Of a stretch of DNA of 64,000 nucleotides, positions 15,093-22,990 are shown one piece after another. The notes beneath the pieces were generated by a model, which saw only the letters and a program-made list of their open reading frames with translations, searched no databases and had not been told where the DNA came from. Source of the DNA: Planctomycetota bacterium (GTDB taxonomy: Bacteria > Planctomycetota > UBA8742 > UBA2392); assembly GCA_015075515.1 (NCBI GenBank), contig JABTUE010000004.1:496001-560000 (forward strand), written 5' to 3'. Every line of letters begins with the position of its first letter. Within the stretch, counting starts at the first letter, position 1. The position numbers and the translations under genes were made by a program.

Positions 15093-16751
15093 CTACCCGC
15101 CGTACTCCTTGCGCAGTTTTTTGCGGTCGATTTTGTCGCGGTCGTTGCGGGGCAGCGGCTGATCCACGAACTTGACCCAGCGCGGAGCCTTGTAATGAAC
15201 CATCTTGGACTTGCAGTGCCGGATCAGTTCATCCGCCAACCCGTCGCTTGCGCTCGGGGCTGAAACAACGATGGCAAGGGGCTTTGTTAAACCGGCTTCG
15301 TCGCTTTTGCCAATCACGCAGCACTCCTTGACTGCCGGGTGCTGCAGCAGGCAGTTCTCAACCTCAAGCGGGCTGACGAAAATGCCGCCCACCTTCAGCA
15401 GGTCGTCGCCGCGGCCTTCGTAGTACCAGTAGCCGTCGGCATCCTGCCGGAACTTGTCGCCGCTTACGACCCAGCCGCCGCGCAAATGTTCGCGGCTCTT
15501 GTCGTAGGCCGCGTGATAGTGCGTGGCCACGCTGTCGCCCTTGACCCACAAGGTGCCGACGTCGCCTTGCGCCACGGGCTGGTCGTTGTCGTCGAGCAAT
15601 TTCGCCGTGTAGCCGGGTACCAAGCGGCCAAGGCTTCCGGGCCTGATGTCGGCCTTGCCCCAGGGCCCGGCAGGCCGGTTTGAAATGTAGATGTGAAAGC
15701 TTTCGGCGCTGCCGATGCCGTCAATGATCGGCACGCCATAGATTTCGTCCCAGTGGCGATGCAGGTCGGGGGGCAGTGCCTCGCCGGCGCTCCACATGAA
15801 GCGCAGACTGGCCAGGTTCGCGCGGGTCAACGAAGGCGCCATGATGAACTTGTTGATCAGCGTCGGCACACTGGTGAACACCGTGCACTTGTGCCGCGCG
15901 ATCAGCTCCGCCAGCAGTTCCGGTGTCGGATGCTGCTTGAACAAAACCGTCGTCGCGCCCACCGCAAACGGGAACATCAGGTTGGTGCCCGTCGCGTAGC
16001 CGAAAAACAGGCGCGGGCCGGAAATCGTGATGTCGTCCTGCCGCATGCCGATGAAGGCCTTGGCGTACACTTCCGTGTTGAACGCAAAGTGGTGGTGCAT
16101 GTGCACCGCGCCCTTGCTTTGGCCGGTGCTGCCGCTGGTGAACAACCAGACGGCGGGGTCATCTTTGCGCGTGGGCCACGGCTGGCTGGCTTTGTCGCAG
16201 GGCAGGTTGATCCAGAAGTCAAAACTCTGGTGGCTGTCGGGCTCGTAACTGTCAGCCGGTGGCGCGTTGTCGTGCTCGAAATAGACCTTGCGGGGCGTCT
16301 CCAGGCGCGCGCGGCCGGCAACAATCACGTTGTCGCAGTAGTCGTTGACGTTGCAGTAGCGCGTCTTGCGCAATGCCGCGTCAAAGTTGGTGACGCTTGC
16401 TTCATCCACAAAGGCAAACTGCGGCTTTACGTAATTCAGGTAGTACTCGTAGTCTTCGGCGGGCAGCAGCGGGTTGACCTGCGTGACGGTGGCGCCGGCC
16501 TTGATCGCGCCGAACCACGCATAGACAAACTCAGGCCGGTCCTGCATGCAGACCAGCACGCGCTGTTCGGGCAACAGGCCTTCATCCACCAGCCGCCGCG
16601 CGACCTTCATGACGTTGTCGGCGACTTCGCGGTACGTAATGTGCTGGCCTTCGAAGATGATGGCAACTTTGTCGCCGCGCCCTGCTTCGATGTTGGCGAA
16701 CACGAAGTAGTCGGCCATGTTGAAGGCGTCAGGAAACTCGGGCGTGGACAT
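15093..16751 (-). CDS. benzoate-CoA ligase family protein (AMP-forming)
   Basis: 552 residues. Adenylate-forming enzyme that activates an aromatic acid to its CoA ester with ATP. AMP-binding P-loop AVWLFTSGSTGQSKGAVHMH, FGYATGTNLMFPFAVGATTVLF, the A5-like DGIGSAESFHIYISNRP, the hinge GDKFRQDADGYWYYEGRGDDLLKVGGIFVSPLEVE, and the C-terminal catalytic lysine in PRNDRDKIDRKKLR are all present. DGIGSAE-x-HIYISN and the short linker are those of benzoate/2-aminobenzoate ligases rather than fatty-acyl ligases. The ATG at MSTPEF is chosen over one 53 codons upstream that would run into the thioesterase gene. Exact acid unknown. Confidence 0.9.
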   Translation of the reverse strand: MSTPEFPDAFNMADYFVFANIEAGRGDKVAIIFEGQHITYREVADNVMKVARRLVDEGLLPEQRVLVCMQDRPEFVYAWFGAIKAGATVTQVNPLLPAEDYEYYLNYVKPQFAFVDEASVTNFDAALRKTRYCNVNDYCDNVIVAGRARLETPRKVYFEHDNAPPADSYEPDSHQSFDFWINLPCDKASQPWPTRKDDPAVWLFTSGSTGQSKGAVHMHHHFAFNTEVYAKAFIGMRQDDITISGPRLFFGYATGTNLMFPFAVGATTVLFKQHPTPELLAELIARHKCTVFTSVPTLINKFIMAPSLTRANLASLRFMWSAGEALPPDLHRHWDEIYGVPIIDGIGSAESFHIYISNRPAGPWGKADIRPGSLGRLVPGYTAKLLDDNDQPVAQGDVGTLWVKGDSVATHYHAAYDKSREHLRGGWVVSGDKFRQDADGYWYYEGRGDDLLKVGGIFVSPLEVENCLLQHPAVKECCVIGKSDEAGLTKPLAIVVSAPSASDGLADELIRHCKSKMVHYKAPRWVKFVDQPLPRNDRDKIDRKKLRKEYGG

Positions 16752-16849
16752 GTCAGCCTCGCGTGGGTTGCAACGCGGTTTTGCGTTTTCGGTTACGGGT
16801 TTTTGGACGGCAAAGCAGGGCCCCTCAACCCGAACCCCTGAACCGCAGT

Positions 16850-17320
16850 TCATGCTTCCGGTTTTACCGCCTTGTACAGGCCGGTGCGGTGGCTGTCGGG
16901 CACGAGCCATTTCTGAAAGGCCTCGTGGTACTTGTGAGGCAACTGGATGCCCTCAAAGCTGTCCATGTTGATGCAGACTGTTACCAGCTCGGCTTCCACG
17001 CAGCGGACTTTTTTGTTTTCTCGGCTGGTGTCGCCGGTGTAGAGCCAACTGACGCTCTTCTTACCGATCTTCTGGATGCCAAGGCTGATCTCGACGTGGT
17101 CGCCAAAGCGCAGGGGTTTCAGGTAGTCCACCTCCATGTGCACGGTGGGAAAGCCGATGCGTTCAACGTCCAGCAGGTGGTTGTAAGGCACGCCCAGGCC
17201 GCGTTCAAAGAAGTCCTCAAAGCAGCAGTGAAAGTAGTGCAGAAAGCGGGGGTAATACAGAATGCCCGCGTGGTCCACGTCGCTGAACCGGATCTTGTAG
17301 GTCGCTGAAAACAGGGCCAT
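16850..17320 (-). CDS. acyl-CoA thioesterase, 4-hydroxybenzoyl-CoA thioesterase type
   Basis: 156 residues, hot-dog fold. The IRFSDVDHAGILYYPRFLHYFHCCFEDFF segment contains the family Asp (DVDHAG) and the long central helix. GFPTVHMEVDYLKPLRFGDHVEISLGIQKIGKKS is the beta-sheet core. Such enzymes release free acids from stalled CoA esters and recur in aryl-CoA degradation clusters. GGAG sits 6-7 nt before the ATG at MALFSAT, supporting this start over one 38 codons upstream. It is the first gene of the 17.3-7.5 kb minus-strand run, 98 bp before the ligase. Confidence 0.9.
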   Translation of the reverse strand: MALFSATYKIRFSDVDHAGILYYPRFLHYFHCCFEDFFERGLGVPYNHLLDVERIGFPTVHMEVDYLKPLRFGDHVEISLGIQKIGKKSVSWLYTGDTSRENKKVRCVEAELVTVCINMDSFEGIQLPHKYHEAFQKWLVPDSHRTGLYKAVKPEA

Positions 17321-17369
17321 GGTTGTCTCCGGCCCTGTTATGAAGCCCCGGCACGGGGTTTGCAACCGG

Positions 17370-18593
17370 CTATAGATGCTCCAGGCGCGCGGCGGCAAAG
17401 CGGCCGTAGCGCCCGCGCTCGCCTTCGGGATCAAGTTCGATCACGCGCTTGTAGAGCTTCTTTGCTTCTTCAAAGTTCTGGGCGTGGTGCACGCATTTGG
17501 CGTAATCCAGCAGGATGCCCGCGTTGGCCGGAAACTCGCGCGCCAGTTTTTCCAGCAACGGCTGGGCCTCCTTGAGCGACCCCTCGTTGGTGGCCTGCAA
17601 CAGGCGCCGGCTTTTGACTTCGAGTTTGGCGTGTTCCATCAGCAGGTTGGCGGCCTTTGACCGGTACAGCGCGTTGCAGGGGTCTTCGGCGCTGGCATCC
17701 AGCCAGCAGCGGGCCTGGGCGCGCAGGTCGCCGCCGTGGGTCTGGGCCAGCTTGAGATGGCTTTCAATGTTGGTGGCGGCATCCTTGAGTTGCTGGGTCA
17801 GGCGCGCGCGGTCCTTTTCCAGTGCTTTGAACTTTTCAGTGTCGGCAAAATCGCGTTCGAACATGCGCAGGTCAAAGGCAACGCGCGCCAGCAGGTCGGT
17901 GCGGCCGGCAAGGGCGGCCTTGACGCGGGCGAACTCGTCAGCAGCGGCCTTTTCACGCTCCTTGCGGATGCGTTCGGCGTCAGCCTCGGGGCGCAGTTCC
18001 TTGCGCACAAGACGAAACTCAGGGTCGTAAATACCGGTCACCACAAGCGCCGCATCGGTCCGAAAACCGCAGGTTTTGGCCACCCAGGCCTCGGCCAGCA
18101 CGCGCACTTCGGGCGTGGCGCGGGCGTGCAGCACCGTGACCACGCGGTTGGCAAGTTCAGGCCGTTTGTTCTGGGCCAGCCACACGGCAAAACGCACAAG
18201 CTGGGCGTCGTCGTTGTTGCTTTCGACCGGAAAGGTTCCCGCCACATACTTGTGAGGCCAGCGCGCCAGGTCGGTGCCGGCGTCGGTCGCGCCGGGCACG
18301 CGCACCGGTTTACCGTCGTCGTCAACCTCGCCGGTATCCAGCAGTTCGCGGTAGGTAAGCGTGCGGGCTGTGGCAGCACGGATCTCAACCGGCATGGCGC
18401 CGCGGTCGGTGCTCAGCCAGGTGCGCGGGTATTTGCGCTCGGCGCACAACACCTGAAGCCAGTTGACCAGTTCGGCGTCAAAGGCTTTTTTGACCGTGGC
18501 TTCGTCTTTGGCGTCCGGGCAGAAGTGTTCGACCAGGCCGGCGCGCGCGACGGGCAGGGCCGCGAGCAGAAACAGTGACAGGAGCATCCGCAT
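17370..18593 (-). CDS. exported TPR protein, paralogue 1 of 3
   Basis: 407 residues from the ATG at MRMLLSLF (GGAG 6 nt upstream). Signal peptide MRMLLSLFLLAALPVARA. The N-terminal half shares with the neighbour at 18681 the stretches KYPRTWLS, HKYVAGTFPVE-SNNDDAQLVRFAVWL and LANRVVTVLHAR, a domain I cannot name. The middle is a charged helical region (RKEREKAAADEFARVKAAL). The C-terminus has TPR-type helix pairs (EAQPLLEKLAREFPANAGILLDYAKCVHHAQNFEEAKKLYKRVIELDPEGERGRYG). It probably works in the periplasm with its two paralogues. Confidence 0.75.
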   Translation of the reverse strand: MRMLLSLFLLAALPVARAGLVEHFCPDAKDEATVKKAFDAELVNWLQVLCAERKYPRTWLSTDRGAMPVEIRAATARTLTYRELLDTGEVDDDGKPVRVPGATDAGTDLARWPHKYVAGTFPVESNNDDAQLVRFAVWLAQNKRPELANRVVTVLHARATPEVRVLAEAWVAKTCGFRTDAALVVTGIYDPEFRLVRKELRPEADAERIRKEREKAAADEFARVKAALAGRTDLLARVAFDLRMFERDFADTEKFKALEKDRARLTQQLKDAATNIESHLKLAQTHGGDLRAQARCWLDASAEDPCNALYRSKAANLLMEHAKLEVKSRRLLQATNEGSLKEAQPLLEKLAREFPANAGILLDYAKCVHHAQNFEEAKKLYKRVIELDPEGERGRYGRFAAARLEHL

Positions 18594-18642
18594 GGTGTGC
18601 TCCGGCGGGGTTAGCAAGGGGCGCAAACAGGGGTTGGAAAAA

Positions 18643-18670
18643 CCGGGGCCCACCTGTTGGTGGGCCCCGG
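18643..18670 (-). terminator. rho-independent terminator after TPR paralogue 2
   Basis: Perfect 12-bp stem CCGGGGCCCACC / GGTGGGCCCCGG with a 4-nt loop, 10 bp after the minus-strand stop at 18681, followed on that strand by five T (18642-18638). A textbook intrinsic terminator. Confidence 0.8.
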
Positions 18671-18680
18671 CGGTATGCGC

Positions 18681-20030
18681 TTACTTGCCTTCCTGTTTCA
18701 TGCGGGCCTCGTCTTTGGCGTCCATGTTGCGAATCAGGGCGCGGGCGGTGCCGCCAATGCCCTTGTCACCCTCAATGGCAATCACCTTGTTGTAGCAGGG
18801 CCGGGCATTTTTGCTGTCTTCAAGAGCCTGGTAACAGCGTCCCAAGGCCAGCCAGAAGGCGCTGTTTTCGGGATAAACCTTGAGAATTTCCTGGTAGTGC
18901 GGAATGGCCTTCTTCACGCCGTCGCTGCGTTCACAACCGTTGCCGTGGTCGGCCGGCGCACCGTACAGGAACCAGGCATTGGCGGTTTCGGCCCGCAGCG
19001 CCGTGTCCATGGGGTCAATCTGGAGGATAACCTCCATCATTTCGGCCTTCTTTTTCAACAGGTTCGGGTCCTTGGACGCGTTGGGGTTCTTGGGATCCTG
19101 CAGAATTTTGCGGGCGTCTTCGGTGTTGCGCTTGATCAGTTCCTTGTCGTCGGTAATCGAGTCCATGATCGCGTTGAGAACATCGGCGTTCTTGGCGTCC
19201 TTCAGAAAATCGCTGCTGGCATAGGCGATCTTGAACTGTTTGATCTCCCACTCGATCAAAATCAACTGGCGCGTGGGTGCAGGCTTGCGCGGGGCTTTGC
19301 CCTTGTAGGCGCCGCGGGCGCGTACAATGTCGTCAAAAGCGGCTTTGGCGGCCTTTTCGCGCGCGACGGTACGGGCGGTCTTGTCCGCGGCGGTGACCAG
19401 AATGTTGCGTTCTTTCTGGAACTCGCCGTCCCAGATGTTGAAGGTCTGCAACTCGCCGGGATCCTTCCATCCGTACTTTTCGACGATGTAGGCCTCAATC
19501 AGCGGGGCAAGTTCCTTGTTGCGGCTGTGGACCACGGTCAGCACGCGGTTGGCCAGGTCGTTTTCCTTTTCGCCGAACAGCCAGGCACCAAAGGCCACCA
19601 GATCCGCGTCATCAGTGTTGGTTTCAACCGGGTAGGTCGAAATCAGGTACTTGGCGGGCCAGCTTTTCCACCCCAGCCACTTGGAGTTGGTTGTGGTTTT
19701 GTAGACAGGCAGTCCGTTGCCGTCCACGCCGTCGCGCACCATCAGATAGGCGCTGAACTGATTCTTGTTCGCGTCGCGGATTTCGAACTTGTTGGCCTTG
19801 TCCGAAAACCTGAAGTTTTCGTCCAGCGGCAACCAGGTCTGCGGAAACTTGTTCTTGCTTGTCAGTGAATTCGCCCAGACCGGCAGCTTGTCATACCAGT
19901 CGGTGGATACCTTGGATTCCTTGGCGCCCTTGTGGGTCTTGTCAAACAAGGGCTGGCCGGCCTGGGCATACAGCGCCCCGGACAGCACCAGCGCGGCTAT
20001 AAGTGCCGCGGTACTAAGAGTTGTGCGCAT
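18681..20030 (-). CDS. exported TPR protein, paralogue 2 of 3
   Basis: 449 residues with a signal peptide (TLSTAALIAALVLSGALYAQA) and a strong AGGAGG site upstream. The N-terminal domain carries the same marks as paralogue 1: KFPQTWLP, AKYLISTYPVE-TNTDDADLVAFGAWLF, LANRVLTVVHSR. A long helical middle region follows, and the C-terminal TPR-like part reads AIPHYQEILKVYPENSAFWLALGRCYQALEDSKNARPCYNKVIAIEG. Expressed as its own unit, judging by the strong downstream terminator and the 114-bp gap upstream. Function unknown; exported scaffold or binding protein is a guess from the TPRs. Confidence 0.78.
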   Translation of the reverse strand: MRTTLSTAALIAALVLSGALYAQAGQPLFDKTHKGAKESKVSTDWYDKLPVWANSLTSKNKFPQTWLPLDENFRFSDKANKFEIRDANKNQFSAYLMVRDGVDGNGLPVYKTTTNSKWLGWKSWPAKYLISTYPVETNTDDADLVAFGAWLFGEKENDLANRVLTVVHSRNKELAPLIEAYIVEKYGWKDPGELQTFNIWDGEFQKERNILVTAADKTARTVAREKAAKAAFDDIVRARGAYKGKAPRKPAPTRQLILIEWEIKQFKIAYASSDFLKDAKNADVLNAIMDSITDDKELIKRNTEDARKILQDPKNPNASKDPNLLKKKAEMMEVILQIDPMDTALRAETANAWFLYGAPADHGNGCERSDGVKKAIPHYQEILKVYPENSAFWLALGRCYQALEDSKNARPCYNKVIAIEGDKGIGGTARALIRNMDAKDEARMKQEGK

Positions 20031-20144
20031 GGGTGCCTCCTGTGCTTCGTGCCTCGGGGTAAACGGGCTCCTCAGGCCCGGGTCAAAGTTAGCAAACGCC
20101 CGCTTTGGCCACTACCTTTAATGCCAGCGCGGGTGCCACCGGGG

Positions 20145-21422
20145 TCAGCGCAGATCCTTCAGCCGCGCTTCGGCGTAGTCACGGTGGGCCTTTTCGCCCT
20201 CCGGCAGCTCCTTCTTTGTGGTACGCCGGATGACTTCCTCGAAACAGGCTTTGGCCTTGGCCTTTTCGCCGGCGGCCATGTAGTTCAGGCCGGCATTGTT
20301 ATAGGGCGCCAGGTACAGCGGCTGCAGGCGGCTGTATTCCTCCCACAACTGTGCGGCCCGGAGCGCGCGGTCCTTGCGGTCGCACTTGCGGCCGTTGTCC
20401 ACAAGCCCCGCGGCCTTGGTGCAGGCGTCGGCGGCCTTCTGGATTACCTGAAACGTGTGCGGGTCGGCCTTGAGAATCACCAGCCACATGTCCGCGCAGG
20501 CCTGAATGTCGCCGTCAATGGCCAGCCGGTCGGCCTTGTAACCCTGGGTTTCAACCCAATCGAGGTCGGCCTTGACGGCAGCCAGGAGGTCTTCGAGCAT
20601 TTTTTTGGTGGCCTTGTTTTCGGCCGTAAGCGTGCCGCCGTAGGCCTTGCCGTAGCGTTCCAGCCGCGACTTGAGGTGATCCAGGCGCATGGTCGGCGGG
20701 TTCTTGCGCGCGCCGGGTTTGCCCTTGAGGTCGCCGCCCTGGGCGGTCTGAAGAGCCTTGAGCACGTCTTTGGCTTCCTTGTCGAGGTCTTTCAGACGCT
20801 GGGCGTTGGCCTCTTTGGTCAGCAGCAGCGTGCCGTCAATGTTGTCTTCAAGGTCGTGCACCTCCACGGCATCAAGCGCCGAGCCCGCAGGCCAGCCGTA
20901 CTTGCCGATCAGCCAGGCCTCAATGTCGGGCTTGACCAGTGAGTTCTTCAGGGCCAGCGGCGCGATCTCGTAGTTGGCGGCGGCCAGGTCGCCGCGCGAG
21001 GCCAGCCAGAACGCCAGCGCCACGGTTTCCTCGATGGTGCGGAAGCGGTAATCCATGCAGCGGGCGCGGGCCAGAACGGCCGGCGGGATGTCGGCCAGCT
21101 TCAGGCGCACTTCGGTTTCGCTTACGGCATAGCCGAAGGTGCCCAGATCAGGGTACAGGCCGTGGCGTTCCATCTGGAGAAACAGCAGGTCGTTTGGCGT
21201 GACATCCTGAAGTTCCAGCCAGACTTCACGCTTGTTGACAGTGTGCTGGATGCGCGGCTTTTCGGGATCCTTCAGGCGTTCCTTGAGAAAAGTCGGCAGG
21301 TTGGTCTCAAAGTCCTTGGCCACGTCGGCCTCGGTTTTGCCGGGGAAATAGCGGGTCAACAGATCGGCGCACAGGGCGGCGGGTGCCGCCAGCAGCAGCG
21401 CAAGGGCAATGGGTCGCAGCAT
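20145..21422 (-). CDS. exported TPR protein, paralogue 3 of 3
   Basis: 425 residues from the ATG at MLRPIALALLLAAPAALCA, a signal peptide with GGAGG 5 nt upstream. More diverged than the other two but with the same layout: an N-terminal domain (VKDFETNLPTFLKERL-type segment, FRTIEETVALAFWLASRGDLAAANYEIAPLAL), a charged middle, and C-terminal TPR-like helices (LAPYNNAGLNYMAAGEKAKAKACFEEVIRRT). The frame is open upstream to the DegP stop, but that extension is a relic of another protein (see 21516-21707), not part of this gene. Confidence 0.75.
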   Translation of the reverse strand: MLRPIALALLLAAPAALCADLLTRYFPGKTEADVAKDFETNLPTFLKERLKDPEKPRIQHTVNKREVWLELQDVTPNDLLFLQMERHGLYPDLGTFGYAVSETEVRLKLADIPPAVLARARCMDYRFRTIEETVALAFWLASRGDLAAANYEIAPLALKNSLVKPDIEAWLIGKYGWPAGSALDAVEVHDLEDNIDGTLLLTKEANAQRLKDLDKEAKDVLKALQTAQGGDLKGKPGARKNPPTMRLDHLKSRLERYGKAYGGTLTAENKATKKMLEDLLAAVKADLDWVETQGYKADRLAIDGDIQACADMWLVILKADPHTFQVIQKAADACTKAAGLVDNGRKCDRKDRALRAAQLWEEYSRLQPLYLAPYNNAGLNYMAAGEKAKAKACFEEVIRRTTKKELPEGEKAHRDYAEARLKDLR

Positions 21423-21515
21423 GGGTCCTCCGGGGCTCCTCAACCCCCGCATACTCAATGCCGGAATCTTACCCGGCGGGCGGGCGATTTGCGCCGCAAA
21501 ACATCTGGCAGGGGG

Positions 21516-21707
21516 CCAGATCAGCCTGTAGCGCCCCCGGCCCAGAAAGCGCACCAGCCCCGGATCGGGCAGAACCTGTAACTGCCGGCGTATCCTGGGC
21601 TGCACATGGCGGTTGCGCGGGTGCAGCGCCGTCAGTTCGTCTTCAAAGCCATACGCGTCTGCCAGGGTGAAACCGGGTGACTGGAACCCCGCAATTGGTG
21701 CCTGCTG
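21516..21707 (-). pseudogene. relic of a DpnI_C / Dam-replacing-type winged-helix domain
   Basis: In one minus-strand frame the 285-bp gap between the DegP and TPR genes encodes a piece with no start of its own: FTLADAYGFEDELTALHP-RNRHVQPRIRRQLQVLPD-PGLVRFLGRGRYRL. This matches the C-terminal winged-helix domain of DpnI and Dam-replacing proteins, whose consensus pattern is F-L-x-D-V/I-Y-x-F-E ... HP-x-N-x-H-V-x-x-K-I-R-Q-Q-L-Q-V-L-R-D-x-G ... F-L-G-R-G-x-Y-R. The usual QVLRDKG is changed to QVLPDPG, which suggests decay. No nuclease domain precedes it, because the DegP gene ends directly at its left edge. The match is from memory of the family. Confidence 0.5.
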
Positions 21708-22889
21708 CTATTCACCCAGGAATACCTCGATGGTGTGTTCACGCCCGTCGCGGCGGTACGTGAGCAGTACCTTGTCGCCGGGCTGCAACTGGCGCAACTG
21801 GCGGCTCAGGTCTTCAAAGCTCGTGACCGGTGTGTCCCCCACCCGCGTGATCAGGTCGCCCGCGCGCAGCCCCGCGCGGTCGGCGGCCGTGCCGTAGATG
21901 ACATTACGGATCAGCGCGCCCGGCTGCATTTCGGGGCGAAACCCGGTTTCAATGTTCACGCCCAGAAACGCGCTTTGCAGGCTGCGCGGGCGACTGCTGA
22001 TCTTGCTGTCACGGGCCGGGTCGTCGCCCTTGATGATCGTGTCGGCCACGCGCCGCGCCAGGTTGATCGGAATGGCAAAACCGATGCCGTCGGCGCCCTC
22101 GCCGCCTTCGCCGGCCAGCTTGAGCGTATTGATGCCGATCACGCGCCCGGTCAGGTCAATCAGCGGCCCGCCCGAGTTGCCGGGGTTGATGGCCGCCGAA
22201 GTCTGGATGAAGTTGCGTACCAGCGTCGAGCCGTCGGCGTTACGCCGCCCCACATAACTGACAATACCCTCGGTGGCCGTGTGAAACAGACCGTGCGGGC
22301 TGCCAATCGCCACCACCACGTCGCCCTGTTCGGCCTTGTCGCTGTCGCCCAGGCTGGCGGCCACCAGGTTGTCGGCCACGATCTTGATCACAGCCAGGTC
22401 GTATTCAGGCCGGTGGCCGACAAAGCGCGCCTCATAGAGGCTGTCGCCCAGCACCACGCTGAGTTCGTTGGTGTTGCCCGGAATCACGTGGCTGTTGGTC
22501 AGGATGTAGCCCTGTTCGTTCAGCACAATGCCGCTGCCCACGTGGCTCTGGCCCGGAATGCGCGAAGCCCGCGAGGGACTGACGCGAGCGGACGTCTTGG
22601 CCACAATGCCCACGGTAAAACGGCGCGCCCAGTTGATGGCGTTCACATACTGCCGTGGTTTTTCCTGGGTCAACGCGGGATCTTCCACCACTTTTTCGGC
22701 GGCGGCGCGATCCATCAGACCGTAGTTCAGCGCCAGAAAGAACAGCCCGGCACCCATAAACCCGCCCAGCAACAGATACACCAGAGAACGCCGGGCCAGC
22801 ATGCGGGCCGTGTCCAGATGGCCGCGCTGGTAGCCCTCATAGTAGGCCACCTCGGCCGGTTCCTTATCCTCAAGTTTGCGCAGTTCCAT
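21708..22889 (-). CDS. DegP/HtrA-like membrane-anchored serine protease with PDZ
   Basis: 393 residues. Cytoplasmic N-terminal tail, one membrane helix at about 36-57 (SLVYLLLGGFMGAGLFFLALNYG), a trypsin-like domain and one C-terminal PDZ. The catalytic triad is His134 (TNSHVI), Asp164 (EYDLAVI) and Ser239 (GNSGGPL). The PDZ covers about 300-390 (FLGVNIETGFRP ... GTAADRAGLRAGDLITRVGDTPV). The single PDZ and N-terminal anchor resemble DegS-type proteases, which sense or degrade misfolded envelope proteins. GGAGG 6 nt upstream of the ATG. It follows the PDZ/repeat-protein gene on the same strand by about 100 bp and precedes the TPR cluster. Confidence 0.92.
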   Translation of the reverse strand: MELRKLEDKEPAEVAYYEGYQRGHLDTARMLARRSLVYLLLGGFMGAGLFFLALNYGLMDRAAAEKVVEDPALTQEKPRQYVNAINWARRFTVGIVAKTSARVSPSRASRIPGQSHVGSGIVLNEQGYILTNSHVIPGNTNELSVVLGDSLYEARFVGHRPEYDLAVIKIVADNLVAASLGDSDKAEQGDVVVAIGSPHGLFHTATEGIVSYVGRRNADGSTLVRNFIQTSAAINPGNSGGPLIDLTGRVIGINTLKLAGEGGEGADGIGFAIPINLARRVADTIIKGDDPARDSKISSRPRSLQSAFLGVNIETGFRPEMQPGALIRNVIYGTAADRAGLRAGDLITRVGDTPVTSFEDLSRQLRQLQPGDKVLLTYRRDGREHTIEVFLGE

Positions 22890-22947
22890 GACGTGCCTCC
22901 GCCTCTGATGCTACGAACGCCGGGCCGGCGCGCGGAAGTCCAAACGC

Positions 22948-22975
22948 GCGCGGGCCGGGTTGCCCCGGCCCGCGC
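22948..22975 (-). terminator. hairpin terminator after the 90-residue-repeat/PDZ gene
   Basis: 12-bp perfect stem GCGCGGGCCGGG / CCCGGCCCGCGC with a 4-nt loop, 16 bp beyond the minus-strand stop at 22991. The tail on that strand (GCGTTTGG) is only weakly U-rich. Confidence 0.5.
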
Positions 22976-22990
22976 CGTGCCGGGGCCTCT

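Noticed and set aside
20145..21605. Longer start for TPR paralogue 3
   Set aside because: The upstream part is a separate winged-helix relic; the signal peptide and GGAGG site support the start at 21422.
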